Part shown: positions 48,666 to 56,912 of the stretch, piece by piece | Layout: the number at the start of each line of letters is the position of its first letter | How positions within the stretch are numbered: the first letter of the stretch is position 1 | NCBI RefSeq assembly: GCF_025165815.1 | Contig: NZ_JAFFZE010000006.1 | Location: forward strand, 248,001 to 312,000 | Direction of reading: 5' to 3' | DNA from: Actinophytocola gossypii | GTDB lineage: Bacteria > Actinomycetota > Actinomycetes > Mycobacteriales > Pseudonocardiaceae | DNA length: 64,000 nt | Program-made: the position numbers and the translations under genes | Notes under the pieces: generated by a model | The model's database searches: none | Seen by the model: the letters and a program-made list of their open reading frames with translations, nothing else | Told to the model about the DNA's origin: nothing

Positions 48666-49297
48666 GATCCACTGTCCCCGTGGTACAGGGCGCGCAGCGC
48701 GTTGATGCAGCGCCCTCTGGTCGGTCCGATGCTGCCGTGTGGCATGTGAAGCGCCTCGGCGACCGCACGGTACTCCGCGCGGCCGGCGAGGACGGTGAGG
48801 CGCAGCAACTCCTGGCAGCGCCGCGTCAGTTGGTGGAAGGCGGCCCACAGCTGCGTGTCCCGCTCGCCGCGCAGCACCTCGTGCTCCGGTGACGGGTCGG
48901 TGGTCGGCAGCTGCTCGGCGATCTCGTTGGACAGCTCCACCTGGCCGGAGCCGCGCTGTTGCACGCGGTTGGCCTCGCGGCGGGTGGTGACGATGAGCCA
49001 GCCGGCGAGCGCTCTCGGCTCGGTCAGCCGGTTGACGTGCCGCAGCAGCGCCAGCCACACCGTCTGCACCACGTCCTCCGCGCTGGTCCGGTCGAGCCCG
49101 TTGCCTCTCGCGACGTGCCAGACCAGCGGTGAGAGCTCGGCGACGAGGACGTCGAACGCCGAACGGTCGCCCGCCTGCACGGCGACCAGGCACGCCGCGT
49201 GCCGGTCACGGCCGTCCAGGCCCTCCCACGGCTTGGTCATGCTCGCGGTCTGCAGTTCGGTCACCGCTTCCCACCCCGCTTCGTGGGTTGAGTTCAT
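48662..49297 (-). CDS. ECF-type RNA polymerase sigma factor
   Basis: A 211-aa sigma-70 family protein. Region 2 includes AFDVLVAELSPLVWHVARGNGLDRTSAEDVVQTVWLALLRHVNRL, with the DVVQTVW core contact. Region 4 includes LTRRCQELLRLTVLAGRAEYRAVAEALHMPHGSIGPTRGRCINALR. The N-terminal 30 residues (MNSTHEAGWEAVTELQ) are extra, and a downstream ATG (MTKPWEGLDG) is an alternative start. First gene of the four-gene array that ends with the CHAT protease. No classical anti-sigma gene adjoins it. Confidence 0.92.
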   Translation of the reverse strand: MNSTHEAGWEAVTELQTASMTKPWEGLDGRDRHAACLVAVQAGDRSAFDVLVAELSPLVWHVARGNGLDRTSAEDVVQTVWLALLRHVNRLTEPRALAGWLIVTTRREANRVQQRGSGQVELSNEIAEQLPTTDPSPEHEVLRGERDTQLWAAFHQLTRRCQELLRLTVLAGRAEYRAVAEALHMPHGSIGPTRGRCINALRALYHGDSGS

Positions 49298-49420
49298 GAT
49301 GGCACCAGGTCCATCGGGCCAACCCCCGGAGTCTGCTTTCTTTCCGTGATCGTCTCTACCCCTTCAAGAGCCCCAGCCCATGGTTCAGATACCGGCCATT
49401 CGGGTGGTTACCAGCGGGTA

Positions 49421-49756
49421 TCAGGCGATTCTCGAGATCAACAGCAGCAAAGTCGTGATCCCGACGAGGATACCCGCCAGTAGCGTTCCGCACCCGTTGA
49501 ATACCACGGACCCCACGGTGCGGCCGCGGGCGGCGAGCACGCTCCCGACGACCGCGAAGCCGATCACGACCACGACGAAGCCGACCGCGGCGAGCACGAT
49601 CGGCCAGGACAGCCCCGGCTGGTCGAGGAGCGCCGGACCGGCCACGAGCGTCCCGACGCAGACCAGCACGGCGGCGCCGACGGCGAGCACGGCGCCGAGC
49701 AGTACGAGGGCGCGCGCCGTCCCCACCCGCGAGACCCTGCCCGGTCGTTGCTCCAC
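49421..49756 (-). CDS. Four-helix membrane protein, unknown function
   Basis: A 111-aa hydrophobic protein starting MEQRPGRVSRVGTARALVLLGAV. Three to four membrane helices cover residues about 16-108, with a short basic cytoplasmic start. It ends LLLISRIA. No family is recognised. It lies 21 bp downstream of the PspC gene and may be co-transcribed with it. Confidence 0.65.
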   Translation of the reverse strand: MEQRPGRVSRVGTARALVLLGAVLAVGAAVLVCVGTLVAGPALLDQPGLSWPIVLAAVGFVVVVIGFAVVGSVLAARGRTVGSVVFNGCGTLLAGILVGITTLLLLISRIA

Positions 49757-49777
49757 GGCCGGTCAGGGTAGTCGGCG

Positions 49778-49981
49778 TCAGTCCCGGGGCATCACGATCC
49801 AGCAGATGAGGTAGAGCACGGCGCCCGTGCCGAAGCCGAGCAGCGTGGCGGCGACGAGCGCGATGCGGACGATGGCGGCGTCGATCCCGAAGGTCTTGGC
49901 GAGGCCCCCGCAGACCCCGGCGACCATCCGGTCGGTTCGGCTGCGGCGGAGCTTGGTGACGGGTTTGGTGTCGGTGTTCAT
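49778..49981 (-). CDS. PspC domain protein
   Basis: A 67-aa protein with the PspC signature KLRRSRTDRMVAGVCGGLAKTFGIDAAIVRIALVAATLLGFGTGAVLYLICWIVMPRD. PspC domains sense or respond to membrane stress. The domain alone makes up nearly the whole protein. The start MNTDTKPVTK is chosen as the first Met before the domain. In-frame codons upstream overlap the divergent CoxD-like promoter. Confidence 0.9.
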   Translation of the reverse strand: MNTDTKPVTKLRRSRTDRMVAGVCGGLAKTFGIDAAIVRIALVAATLLGFGTGAVLYLICWIVMPRD

Positions 49982-50072
49982 GACTCCAGCATTCCGCCGG
50001 GGCGGCCCGGCGGCATCGGGGATCGTCCCTGGTCGGACCCGGATGCCGGTCCCTGGGTCTAGTCTCGGGGTC

Positions 50073-50966
50073 GTGGTGGACGTGTCGTGGTCGCCGGTGG
50101 AGTCGCCCGACGAGCTGGCCGACTCGCTGGACCGGGTCGGGTACCTGGCCGACGAGGGGGTCGCGACGGCGGCGTTCCTGGCGCTGCGGCTCGGCCGGCC
50201 GCTGTTCTGCGAGGGCGAGCCGGGGACGGGCAAGACGTCGCTGGCGGTGGCGCTGGCGGCGGCCCTGGACGTGCCGATGATCAGGTTGCAGTGCCACGAG
50301 GGCATCGACTTCACCCAGGCCCTGTACGACTGGGACTTCCCGCGTCAGCTGCTGCACCTGCGCGCGCTGGAGGCGGCGTCGGACATGCTGGACGCGGAGG
50401 CCGCGGAGCGCTCGCTGTACTCGCGGCGGTTCCTGCTGGCCCGGCCGCTGCTGCGGGCACTGGAGGAGGCGCCGTGCGTGCTGCTGGTCGACGAGGTGGA
50501 CCGGGCGGACGACGAGTTCGAGGCGTTCCTGCTGGAGGTACTGGGCGAGAACGCGGTGACGGTGCCGGAGCTTGGCGAGGTGCGGGCCGAGGTGCCGCCG
50601 CTGGTGGTGCTGACGTCGAACCGGACACGTGAGGTGCACGACGCGCTGAAGCGCCGGTGCCTGTACCACTGGCTGGAGCACCCGGCGCTGGCGCGCGAGG
50701 TGGCGATCCTGCGGCGTCGGTTGCCGGGGTTGTCGGCGGGCCTGGCGGAGCAGGTGGCCTCGGCGGTGCGGAAGCTGCGAACGGTGGAGTTGCTCAAGCC
50801 GCCCGGCGTGGCGGAGTCGATCGACTGGGCGTCCGCGCTGCGCGCGTTGGGCCGGTCGGAGCTGGACGCCGAGTCGGCCGCCGCGACCCTGGGCGCGGTC
50901 CTGAAGTACCGCGAGGACGCCCAGCGCGTCGTCACCGCCGGCCTGGACACGATCCTGGCCGGCTGA
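50073..50966 (+). CDS. MoxR-type AAA ATPase (CoxD-like)
   Basis: A 297-aa AAA+ ATPase with Walker A GEPGTGKTS, Walker B VLLVDEVDRAD and sensor 1 VVLTSNRTREVHDALKRRC. CoxD-type MoxR ATPases, working with VWA CoxE proteins, help insert the sulfur/copper or metal centre of carbon-monoxide dehydrogenase-like enzymes. The CoxE-like gene lies 870 bp downstream. Two GTG codons three bases apart (50073, 50076) can start it. Confidence 0.87.
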   Translation: MVDVSWSPVESPDELADSLDRVGYLADEGVATAAFLALRLGRPLFCEGEPGTGKTSLAVALAAALDVPMIRLQCHEGIDFTQALYDWDFPRQLLHLRALEAASDMLDAEAAERSLYSRRFLLARPLLRALEEAPCVLLVDEVDRADDEFEAFLLEVLGENAVTVPELGEVRAEVPPLVVLTSNRTREVHDALKRRCLYHWLEHPALAREVAILRRRLPGLSAGLAEQVASAVRKLRTVELLKPPGVAESIDWASALRALGRSELDAESAAATLGAVLKYREDAQRVVTAGLDTILAG

Positions 50967-51478
50967 CCCAGGCAGGCACGGGGTGGTTGCGTTCGCGAAC
51001 CCCGCAGGCCGAGCCCATGCGCAAGCCGCCTGGGGGACCCCTCTTTTGATCTTACCCGGCGGCACCGACAGTTCCGGGGGCGGAAATTCGGTCGCCTTCG
51101 ACGCACGGCGTCGCGCATAGTGGTGCCCGGCGCGCCGAACCGAGGAGGACACCGTGAGCACCGCGATCAGGGGGATCTGGCGGTAGTCCGGTGTCACCGG
51201 ATGGCGCCGTCGCGGTGGTCGGGCCGGTCGCGGTGCCCCCCGTCGCGGCGGCGACCATCCGGTTCTTCCCGAAGTCCGTTTTCCGGCATCCCGCGCCCGG
51301 CTCCGCTACCTGGCCACGGTCGCGGCGGGAAGCCCTGCCTGGCGCCGGCCGCGATCCGGCCGGCGCCAGGATGTGCCCCCGAAAATCGGCCGCTGTGTGT
51401 CAGATGACGCAAAGCCCTTCGCCGCCACGTGCCAACCTCGGTGACGTGGAGAAGAGCCGGGAGAGAGGGGGAAGGGAG
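50967..51478. other. Gap between CoxD-like gene and small membrane protein; no confident gene
   Basis: Several overlapping open frames run through 51120-51460 but none has convincing composition or an expected fold. A strong ribosome binding site GAGGAGG is followed by a 10-codon frame at 51154-51186 (VSTAIRGIWR) that ends at TAG, perhaps a leader peptide or a damaged gene start. A perfect hairpin at 51338-51370 (listed separately) suggests that some transcript ends here. Confidence 0.5.
51338..51370 (+). terminator. Perfect 14-bp hairpin
   Basis: CCTGGCGCCGGCCG (51338-51351) and CGGCCGGCGCCAGG (51357-51370) pair perfectly around a 5-nt loop. It could terminate a transcript that starts after the CoxD-like gene, although no gene is confidently called directly upstream. 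Confidence 0.6.
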
Positions 51479-51640
51479 ATGCAGGCCTACTGTCCGGTTT
51501 CCTTCGCGCTCAAGCTCGCCGTGTTCTGCCTGGTCCTGGGGGTGGTCGTCGGCGCGTGGCTCAGCGCGGAACTCATGGGGCAGGCGGACTCGCCGCCCTC
51601 ACTACAACCAACAAACCAGCTCGTCGGACACCAGGAGTGA
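51479..51640 (+). CDS. 53-aa single-pass membrane protein
   Basis: A small protein starting MQAYCPVSFALKLAVFCLVLGVVVGAWLSAELMG, with one membrane helix (about 9-30) and a short polar tail ending LVGHQE. A strong purine-rich site (GGGGGAAGGGAG) precedes the ATG, which favours real translation over chance. Function unknown. The gap after it (51641-51836) holds a 12-codon frame and a hairpin. Confidence 0.6.
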   Translation: MQAYCPVSFALKLAVFCLVLGVVVGAWLSAELMGQADSPPSLQPTNQLVGHQE

Positions 51641-51780
51641 GTCTCAACCTGGGCAACCGTCACCTCAGGGGAACGTGACGCAAGCCGGCCACAAGTACGT
51701 GACCATGCCGAACTCGCCTTCCCAACGGGACCAACTGGGATAAGTCCGGGGAGGCGGACCGTGCCACTGGGGGTGAGGTG

Positions 51781-51809
51781 GGCCGGCCGGGAAGCCATCC
51801 CGGCCGGCC
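51781..51809 (+). terminator. Hairpin before the CoxE-like gene
   Basis: GGCCGGCCGGG (51781-51791) pairs with CCCGGCCGGCC (51799-51809) and is followed by TTCCTC. It sits 28 bp upstream of the CoxE-like start and probably isolates that gene from upstream transcription. Confidence 0.7.
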
Positions 51810-51836
51810 TTCCTCGCGGCGAGTAACAATGACAAC

Positions 51837-52946
51837 GTGCAGACCCTCGACCCGCTGCCCGGCCTGGTCGGGTTCGCCGCCGCCCTCCGCGCGGCCGGGC
51901 TGCCGTGCGACGCGCAGCGGGTGGGGGCCTACCTCGGGGCCGTGCGCGAGCTCGACCTCGCCGACCCGACCCAGCTCTACTGGGCCGGCCGGCTGACCCT
52001 GTGCGCCGACCCGGACGACCTGCCCCGCTACGACGACGCCTTCGCCGCCTGGTTCTCCTTCTCCGCCCCGCCCCGCCGCCGGCCCACCACGCCGCGACCC
52101 CGGCACGCGCCGATGGCCGCGCTCACCACCGACGACGGCACCGGCGACGGCACCGGCGACGGCACCGACGACCTCAAGGTCGCCGCCTCCGACGTCGAGG
52201 TGTTGCGGCACCGCGACGTCTCCGCGCTCACCCCCGCCGAACGCGAGCACCTGCGCACCCTGATCGCCACCCTGCGCCTCGACCCGCCGCTGCGCCGCGC
52301 CATGCGACACCGCCCGCACCGCACCGGCCGGCTCGACGCCGCGCGCATCCTCCGCGCCATGCGCGCCACCGGTGGCGAACCGGTCCGGCTCGCCAGGAAG
52401 GCCAGGCGCACCCGCCCGCGCCGGCTCGTGCTGCTCGTCGACGTCTCCGGCTCGATGACCCCCTACGCCGACGCGCTGCTGCGGTTCGCGCACGCGGTCA
52501 CCAGGGCCGCACCGGCCAGCACCGAGGTGTTCACCGTCGGCACCCGGCTCACCCGGCTGACCCGCCAGCTCCGCGCCCGCGACCCGGACGAGGCGCTGGC
52601 CGCCGCCGCCCGCGCGGTCCCCGACTTCGCCGGCGGCACCCGGCTCGGCGAGACGCTGCGCGCGTTCCTCGACCGGTGGGGCCAGCGCGGGCTCGCCCGG
52701 CGCGCGGTCGTCGTGCTGTTCTCCGACGGGTGGGAGCGCGGGGACGCCTCCCTGCTCGGCACCGAGACCGCGCGGCTGCGGCGGCTCGCGCACGCCGTGC
52801 TGTGGGTGAACCCGCACGCCGGCCGGGACGGGTACGCGCCGGTGCAGGCCGGGATCGCGGCCGCGCTCCCGCACGTCGACCGGCTGCTCGCCGGGCACAG
52901 TCTGGCCACGCTCGAGGAACTGTTGAGGGAGGTGCGCCGTGCGTGA
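51837..52946 (+). CDS. VWA domain protein (CoxE-like)
   Basis: A 369-aa protein whose C-terminal von Willebrand A domain starts near residue 200 (RLVLLVDVSGSM, the DxSxS metal-ion adhesion motif). The N-terminal half is helical with an acidic GTGDGTGDGTDD insertion near residue 99-110. CoxE proteins partner with CoxD ATPases in maturation of CO-dehydrogenase-type enzymes. The gene overlaps the XdhC/CoxF gene by 8 bp, so the two are tightly coupled. GTG start with weak upstream signal. Confidence 0.88.
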   Translation: MQTLDPLPGLVGFAAALRAAGLPCDAQRVGAYLGAVRELDLADPTQLYWAGRLTLCADPDDLPRYDDAFAAWFSFSAPPRRRPTTPRPRHAPMAALTTDDGTGDGTGDGTDDLKVAASDVEVLRHRDVSALTPAEREHLRTLIATLRLDPPLRRAMRHRPHRTGRLDAARILRAMRATGGEPVRLARKARRTRPRRLVLLVDVSGSMTPYADALLRFAHAVTRAAPASTEVFTVGTRLTRLTRQLRARDPDEALAAAARAVPDFAGGTRLGETLRAFLDRWGQRGLARRAVVVLFSDGWERGDASLLGTETARLRRLAHAVLWVNPHAGRDGYAPVQAGIAAALPHVDRLLAGHSLATLEELLREVRRA

Positions 52947-54051
52947 CGTGCTGGACGAGCTGACGCGCCGGTACGCGGCGGGAGAGCGGATCGCGCTCGG
53001 CACGGTGGTGGCGACGTTCTCGTCGGCGCCGCGCGCGCCGGGAGCCGCGATGCTGGTGGCGGCTGACGGAACCGTGTCGGGCAGCGTGTCCGGCGGGTGC
53101 GTCGAGGGCGCGGTGTACGAGCAGGGGCAGGAGGTGCTCGGCTCCGGGACGCCGGTGCTGGCCCGCTACGGCGTCAGCGACGACGACGCGTTCGCGGTCG
53201 GCCTGACCTGCGGCGGGATCATCGACATCTACACCGAGCGGGTGTCGGCAGAGGACTTCCCGGAGTTCGGCGACCTGGCGAAGTCGATCCAGGACGAGGA
53301 ACCGGTGGCGCTGGCGACCGTCGTCGCGCACCCCACGCTGCTCGGCCGGCGGATGGTGGTGTGGCCGGACCGCACGGTCGGCGACCTCGGCACGTCGCGG
53401 ATCAACGACGCGGTCGCCGACGACGCCCGCGGCATGCTCGCCACCGGCCGCACCGGCACCCTGCACTACGGCGAGTCCGGTGAACGCCGGGGCGAGGGCC
53501 TGTCGGTGTTCGTCAGCTCGTTCGAGCCGCCGCCGAGGCTGCTGGTGTTCGGCGCCATCGACTTCGCCGCCGCGATGGCCAGGCTCGGGTCGTTCCTCGG
53601 CTACCGCGTCACGGTCTGCGACGCCCGCCCGGTGTTCGCGACGGCGACCAGGTTCCCGGAGGCCGACGAGGTGGTGGTCGACTGGCCGCACCGGTACCTG
53701 GCCGCCGAGGTGTCGGCGGGCCGCGTCGACCGCAGAACGGTGGTCGCGGTCCTCACCCACGACCCGAAGTTCGACGTGCCCGTGCTGGAGGTCGCCCTGC
53801 GCGCCGACGTCGGCTACGTCGGGGCGATGGGCTCCCGCCGCACCCACGACGACCGGATGGCCAGGCTCCGCGAAGCCGGCCTGACCGAAGCCGAACTCGC
53901 CCGCCTGGCCTCCCCGATCGGCCTAGACCTCGGCGCCCGCACCCCGGAGGAGACCGCGATCTCGATCGCCGCGGAGATCATCAGCCTCCGCTGGGGCGGC
54001 GAGGGCACCCGCCTCACCGACACCATCGGCCGAATCCACCGCGAGCCGTAG
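52939..54051 (+). CDS. XdhC/CoxF family maturation factor
   Basis: A 370-aa protein. The N-terminal XdhC_CoxI domain holds TFSSAPRAPGAAMLVAADGTVSGSVSGGCVEG and LTCGGIIDIYTERV. The C-terminal Rossmann domain (RLLVFGAIDFAAAMARLGSFLGYRVTVCDARPVFAT ... VGYVGAMGSRRTHDDRM) completes it. The family delivers and sulfurates the molybdenum cofactor for xanthine dehydrogenase-like enzymes. It overlaps the CoxE-like gene by 8 bp. Confidence 0.92.
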   Translation: MRDVLDELTRRYAAGERIALGTVVATFSSAPRAPGAAMLVAADGTVSGSVSGGCVEGAVYEQGQEVLGSGTPVLARYGVSDDDAFAVGLTCGGIIDIYTERVSAEDFPEFGDLAKSIQDEEPVALATVVAHPTLLGRRMVVWPDRTVGDLGTSRINDAVADDARGMLATGRTGTLHYGESGERRGEGLSVFVSSFEPPPRLLVFGAIDFAAAMARLGSFLGYRVTVCDARPVFATATRFPEADEVVVDWPHRYLAAEVSAGRVDRRTVVAVLTHDPKFDVPVLEVALRADVGYVGAMGSRRTHDDRMARLREAGLTEAELARLASPIGLDLGARTPEETAISIAAEIISLRWGGEGTRLTDTIGRIHREP

Positions 54052-54080
54052 CATCGGAAAGTGATGCTATGATCCGATGC
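54051..54080. promoter_or_regulatory. Operator and promoter of the toxin-antitoxin pair
   Basis: GCATCGGA (54051-54058) and TCCGATGC (54073-54080) are perfect 8-bp arms around a 14-bp centre containing TATGAT (54068-54073), a good -10 box. The antitoxin ATG follows at 54081, eight bases after the -10, so the mRNA is probably leaderless and the antitoxin-toxin complex can repress by covering the -10. Confidence 0.8.
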
Positions 54081-54398
54081 ATGGCCAAGCGCACCACTGT
54101 GACGTTATCCGACCAGGACGAGCAGACGGTCCGGACTTTCGCGGACCCGGAGCGTCCGGAAGCGGCGGTGCTGGCCGAGGCCGCGGAGAAGTTGGGTATT
54201 TCGATCACCCCGGGAGCGTCGGAGGCGACCGTGATTCGTGCCTTGATCGCAGCCGGTGCCGCTACCTTGCGTGAACAGGCCTTGGAGCGGGGGTACCAAC
54301 AGGTTGCCGACATGTACGACGAGGTGCACGACGCCGATGAGGCGGCCGAGCGGCGGCGCCGCTATGCGGAGCGGGTCGACAGGGTGATGCCTGGATGA
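54081..54398 (+). CDS. Antitoxin of MazEF-type pair
   Basis: A 105-aa protein starting MAKRTTVTLSDQDEQTVRTFADPERPEAAVLAEAAEKLGI. The first 20 residues have the ribbon-helix-helix pattern of antitoxins, and the rest is helical and charged, suited to toxin binding. The stop overlaps the toxin start by ATGA. The leaderless start at 54081 is supported by the -10 box. An in-frame ATG at 54069 lies inside the operator and is unlikely. Confidence 0.83.
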   Translation: MAKRTTVTLSDQDEQTVRTFADPERPEAAVLAEAAEKLGISITPGASEATVIRALIAAGAATLREQALERGYQQVADMYDEVHDADEAAERRRRYAERVDRVMPG

Positions 54399-54715
54399 GT
54401 GTCACCCCCGTGCGGGGGCAGATCTACTGGGCGGATCTCGGCTTCGGTCCCAAACCGTGGCTCATCGTGTCCAACAACCTCCGTAACCGTAAATTGCGCG
54501 ACGTGCTCGCGGTCCGGATCACCACTACGGACAAGCACGCGGACCTGCCCACGTGGGTCCGGCTCGAGCCGGGCGATCCGCTGGTCGGTCACGTGAACAC
54601 CGACGACCTTCAGCAGCTTGGCCGGGAGGAACTGGGCGAGTTGGCCGGTTGCCTGAGACCGGCCACCTTGTTGCGCATCAACGAGGCGCTCCGGATCGTG
54701 CTCGGACTGCCCTAG
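54395..54715 (+). CDS. MazF/PemK-type toxin
   Basis: A 106-aa endoribonuclease toxin. VRGQIYWADLGFGPKPWLIVSNNLRN is the PemK/MazF N-terminal beta region with the conserved P-W-L-I-V-S-N motif, and GDPLVGHVNTDDLQQLG is the second block. It cuts mRNA when the antitoxin decays. The pair sits between the XdhC and CoxSLM parts of the molybdenum-hydroxylase cluster, facing the convergent rarD gene with which it shares a CTAG stop. Confidence 0.88.
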   Translation: MSVTPVRGQIYWADLGFGPKPWLIVSNNLRNRKLRDVLAVRITTTDKHADLPTWVRLEPGDPLVGHVNTDDLQQLGREELGELAGCLRPATLLRINEALRIVLGLP

Positions 54716-55668
54716 GCGGGAGGCGATGGTTCCAGGGCGCGTGGCGTCCTGGAACGGCGCGTGCCGTCGATGGTCAGGATGATCAGGCCCAGCCAGACGA
54801 TCGCGAAGCCGAGCCAGCGTTCCGGTGGCATCTGCTCGTGGAACACCAGCACGCCGAACGCGAACTGGAGCACCGGCGCCAGGTACTGCAGCAGCCCGAT
54901 CATCGACAGCGGGATCCGCACCGCCGCCCCCGCGAACGCCAGCAGTGGCACCGTCGTCACCAGCCCGCCGCCGATCAGCAGCAGGGTGTGCCCCACCCCC
55001 AGCGAGAAGAACGTTCCGTCCCCGGACACCTCCAGCACGCAGACGAACGTCACCGCCGGCACGAAACTCAGCCCGGCCTCCACCGCCACCGACTCCACCG
55101 CCGGCGCGTCGGCCAGCTTCTTCACCAGGCCGTACAGGGAGAAGCTGAACGCGAGCACCAGCGCCACCCACGGCACCTGCCCGTACCCGACCGCCAGCAC
55201 CGCGACCGCCACCACGCCGAGCCCGACCGCGATCCACTGCGCCACCCGCAGCCGCTCGCCCAGCAGCAGCACCCCGATCAGCACCGACACCAGCGGCCCG
55301 GTGAAGTACCCGAGCGCGGTCTCCACCACCCGCCCGTTCGTCACGCCCCAGATGAAGCCGCCCCAGTTGCACCCGATCAGCACCGTCGCCAGCGCGAGCA
55401 GCCCGAGCCGGCGGCGGTCGGACACCAGCGCGCGGATCGTCGCGAACCCGGTGCCCCGCCGCCGGCCGAGGAACCACAGCACCACGCCGACCGCGACCAG
55501 CGACCACAGCATCCGGTGCGCGAGCGTCTCCAGCGTCCCGGCCTCGTCGAGCAGCGCCCAGTACAGCGGGAACACGCCCCACAGCCCGTACGCGGCGGCC
55601 CCGAGCAGCACCCCGCGGCGATGCTCGGGGAACTGTTCGGCGACCGGGGCAACAGCGGGGGAGACCAC
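54712..55668 (-). CDS. rarD: EamA family transporter RarD
   Basis: A 318-aa ten-helix transporter. GAAAYGLWGVFPLYWALL, LETLAHRMLWSLV, NWGGFIWGVTNGRVVETALGYFTGPLVSVLIG and FSFSLYGLVKKL are RarD signature blocks. RarD is linked to chloramphenicol resistance in some bacteria, but its substrate is unsettled. GTG start. It lies within the split molybdenum-hydroxylase cluster in the opposite direction. Confidence 0.9.
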   Translation of the reverse strand: MVSPAVAPVAEQFPEHRRGVLLGAAAYGLWGVFPLYWALLDEAGTLETLAHRMLWSLVAVGVVLWFLGRRRGTGFATIRALVSDRRRLGLLALATVLIGCNWGGFIWGVTNGRVVETALGYFTGPLVSVLIGVLLLGERLRVAQWIAVGLGVVAVAVLAVGYGQVPWVALVLAFSFSLYGLVKKLADAPAVESVAVEAGLSFVPAVTFVCVLEVSGDGTFFSLGVGHTLLLIGGGLVTTVPLLAFAGAAVRIPLSMIGLLQYLAPVLQFAFGVLVFHEQMPPERWLGFAIVWLGLIILTIDGTRRSRTPRALEPSPPA

Positions 55669-55698
55669 GTCACCGATCGTATGCTTGCCTAACGATCC

Positions 55699-56265
55699 TC
55701 ACGACCTGGTGTAGCGCAGGATCACATGCCCGGTGTCCAACGTCGTCACGTCCGCGCGCTCGAATGCGGTCACGTCGAACTCGCCGGCGATCATCGGCAC
55801 CCCTCGGCCCAGCATCACCGGGTACAGCTTGAGGATCACCTCGTCGATCTCCCCGTACAGGGCACCGGCGAGCTTCGCGCCGCCGGCCAGGTAGATCCCG
55901 AGACCGTCCTCGGCCTTCAGCTCCTTCACCAGGGTCACCGGGTCGGTCACCACGGTCACCGCCGGGTCCGGCGAGGTCGTCGTGGTCGACACCACGTACT
56001 GGCGCAGGTGCGCGTACGGGCTGGTCACGCCGAGGTCGAGCCCGGGCTGGTAGGTCCCCCGACCCATCACGACCGTGTCGAACCGACGGTTCGGCGCGTC
56101 CGCGATGCCCAGGTGTGGGCGCACGTGCGACGGCATCGTCTCCGGGTACTCGGCGGCCAGGTGGGCCACGTAGGCGTCCGGGGTGGGGTAGACGTCGACC
56201 TCGTCGCCCGGCCCGGCGATGTAGCCGTCCATGGACACGGCGACGAAGTAGGTCAGTGTGCGCAA
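55699..56265 (-). CDS. Dihydrofolate reductase/RibD-like protein
   Basis: A 188-aa protein of the YyaP/RibD-C dihydrofolate reductase superfamily. [23 protein letters not shown] is the N-terminal strand-loop, [18 protein letters not shown] follows, and [35 protein letters not shown] ends the core. It may reduce a pterin or flavin-type substrate, but exact chemistry is unknown. The start is a TTG with GAGAGGA upstream. The in-frame ORF extends to 56307 without a better signal. Confidence 0.85.
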   Translation of the reverse strand: MRTLTYFVAVSMDGYIAGPGDEVDVYPTPDAYVAHLAAEYPETMPSHVRPHLGIADAPNRRFDTVVMGRGTYQPGLDLGVTSPYAHLRQYVVSTTTTSPDPAVTVVTDPVTLVKELKAEDGLGIYLAGGAKLAGALYGEIDEVILKLYPVMLGRGVPMIAGEFDVTAFERADVTTLDTGHVILRYTRS

Positions 56266-56387
56266 CGCTCGTCCTCTCGGTTTTCTCGCTCCGGTCCACT
56301 TTCCCACGACAGGACTTGTCCTCTTCGGCCACCGGAGGCAGGCTCAATGGCTGTGAGCCCGCTCACGCGCGTTCCCTTGGAGGCCCC

Positions 56388-56912
56388 ATGCGCATCACCG
56401 TCACCGTCGACGGAACCACGTACACCGACGAGGTCGAACCCCGCCAGCTGCTCGTGCACTACCTCCGCGAACGGCTCGGCAAGGTGGGCACCGTCGTGGG
56501 CTGCGACACCAGCAACTGCGGCGCCTGCACCGTGCACCTCGACGGGCACAGTGTGAAGTCCTGTTCCGTGCTCGCCGTCCAGGCCGACGGCGGCGAGGTC
56601 ACCACGATCGAGGGGCTGGCCCGGGACGGCACCCTCCATCCGGTGCAGCAGGCCTTCCACGACAACCACGCCCTGCAGTGCGGCTTCTGCACCCCCGGAA
56701 TGATCATGCAGTCCATCGACCTCCTCGCCGACAACCCGGACCCGGACGAGCGGGCCGTGCGCGAGGGCCTGGAGGGCAACCTCTGCCGCTGCACCGGCTA
56801 CCAGAACATCGTCCGCGCGGTCCGCGACGCCGCCGGCCACATGCGCGGCGGCGCCGGGCCGGAGGCCGAGCAGGTGCGTGAGACCAGGAACGTGGTGGGG
56901 GGCGGGAACTGA
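56388..56912 (+). CDS. Molybdenum hydroxylase [2Fe-2S] subunit (CoxS-like)
   Basis: A 174-aa small subunit. The plant-type cluster is [12 protein letters not shown] and the helical-domain cluster is CGFCTPGM...CRCTGY. Electrons pass from the molybdenum site through both clusters to FAD. ATG preceded by TTGGAGG. The stop overlaps the large-subunit start (TGATG), so CoxS and CoxL are coupled. Confidence 0.95.
   Translation: MRITVTVDGTTYTDEVEPRQLLVHYLRERLGKVGTVVGCDTSNCGACTVHLDGHSVKSCSVLAVQADGGEVTTIEGLARDGTLHPVQQAFHDNHALQCGFCTPGMIMQSIDLLADNPDPDERAVREGLEGNLCRCTGYQNIVRAVRDAAGHMRGGAGPEAEQVRETRNVVGGGN

Noticed and set aside
45133..49297. Type III-E CRISPR (Craspase) locus
   Set aside because: TPR-CHAT and sigma factor are present but there is no gRAMP/Cas7-11, Cas1 or repeat array in the window.
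51120..51407. A 95-codon frame in the CoxD-CoxE gap
   Set aside because: No ribosome binding site, basic Pro/Arg/Ser composition and overlap with other equally poor frames.
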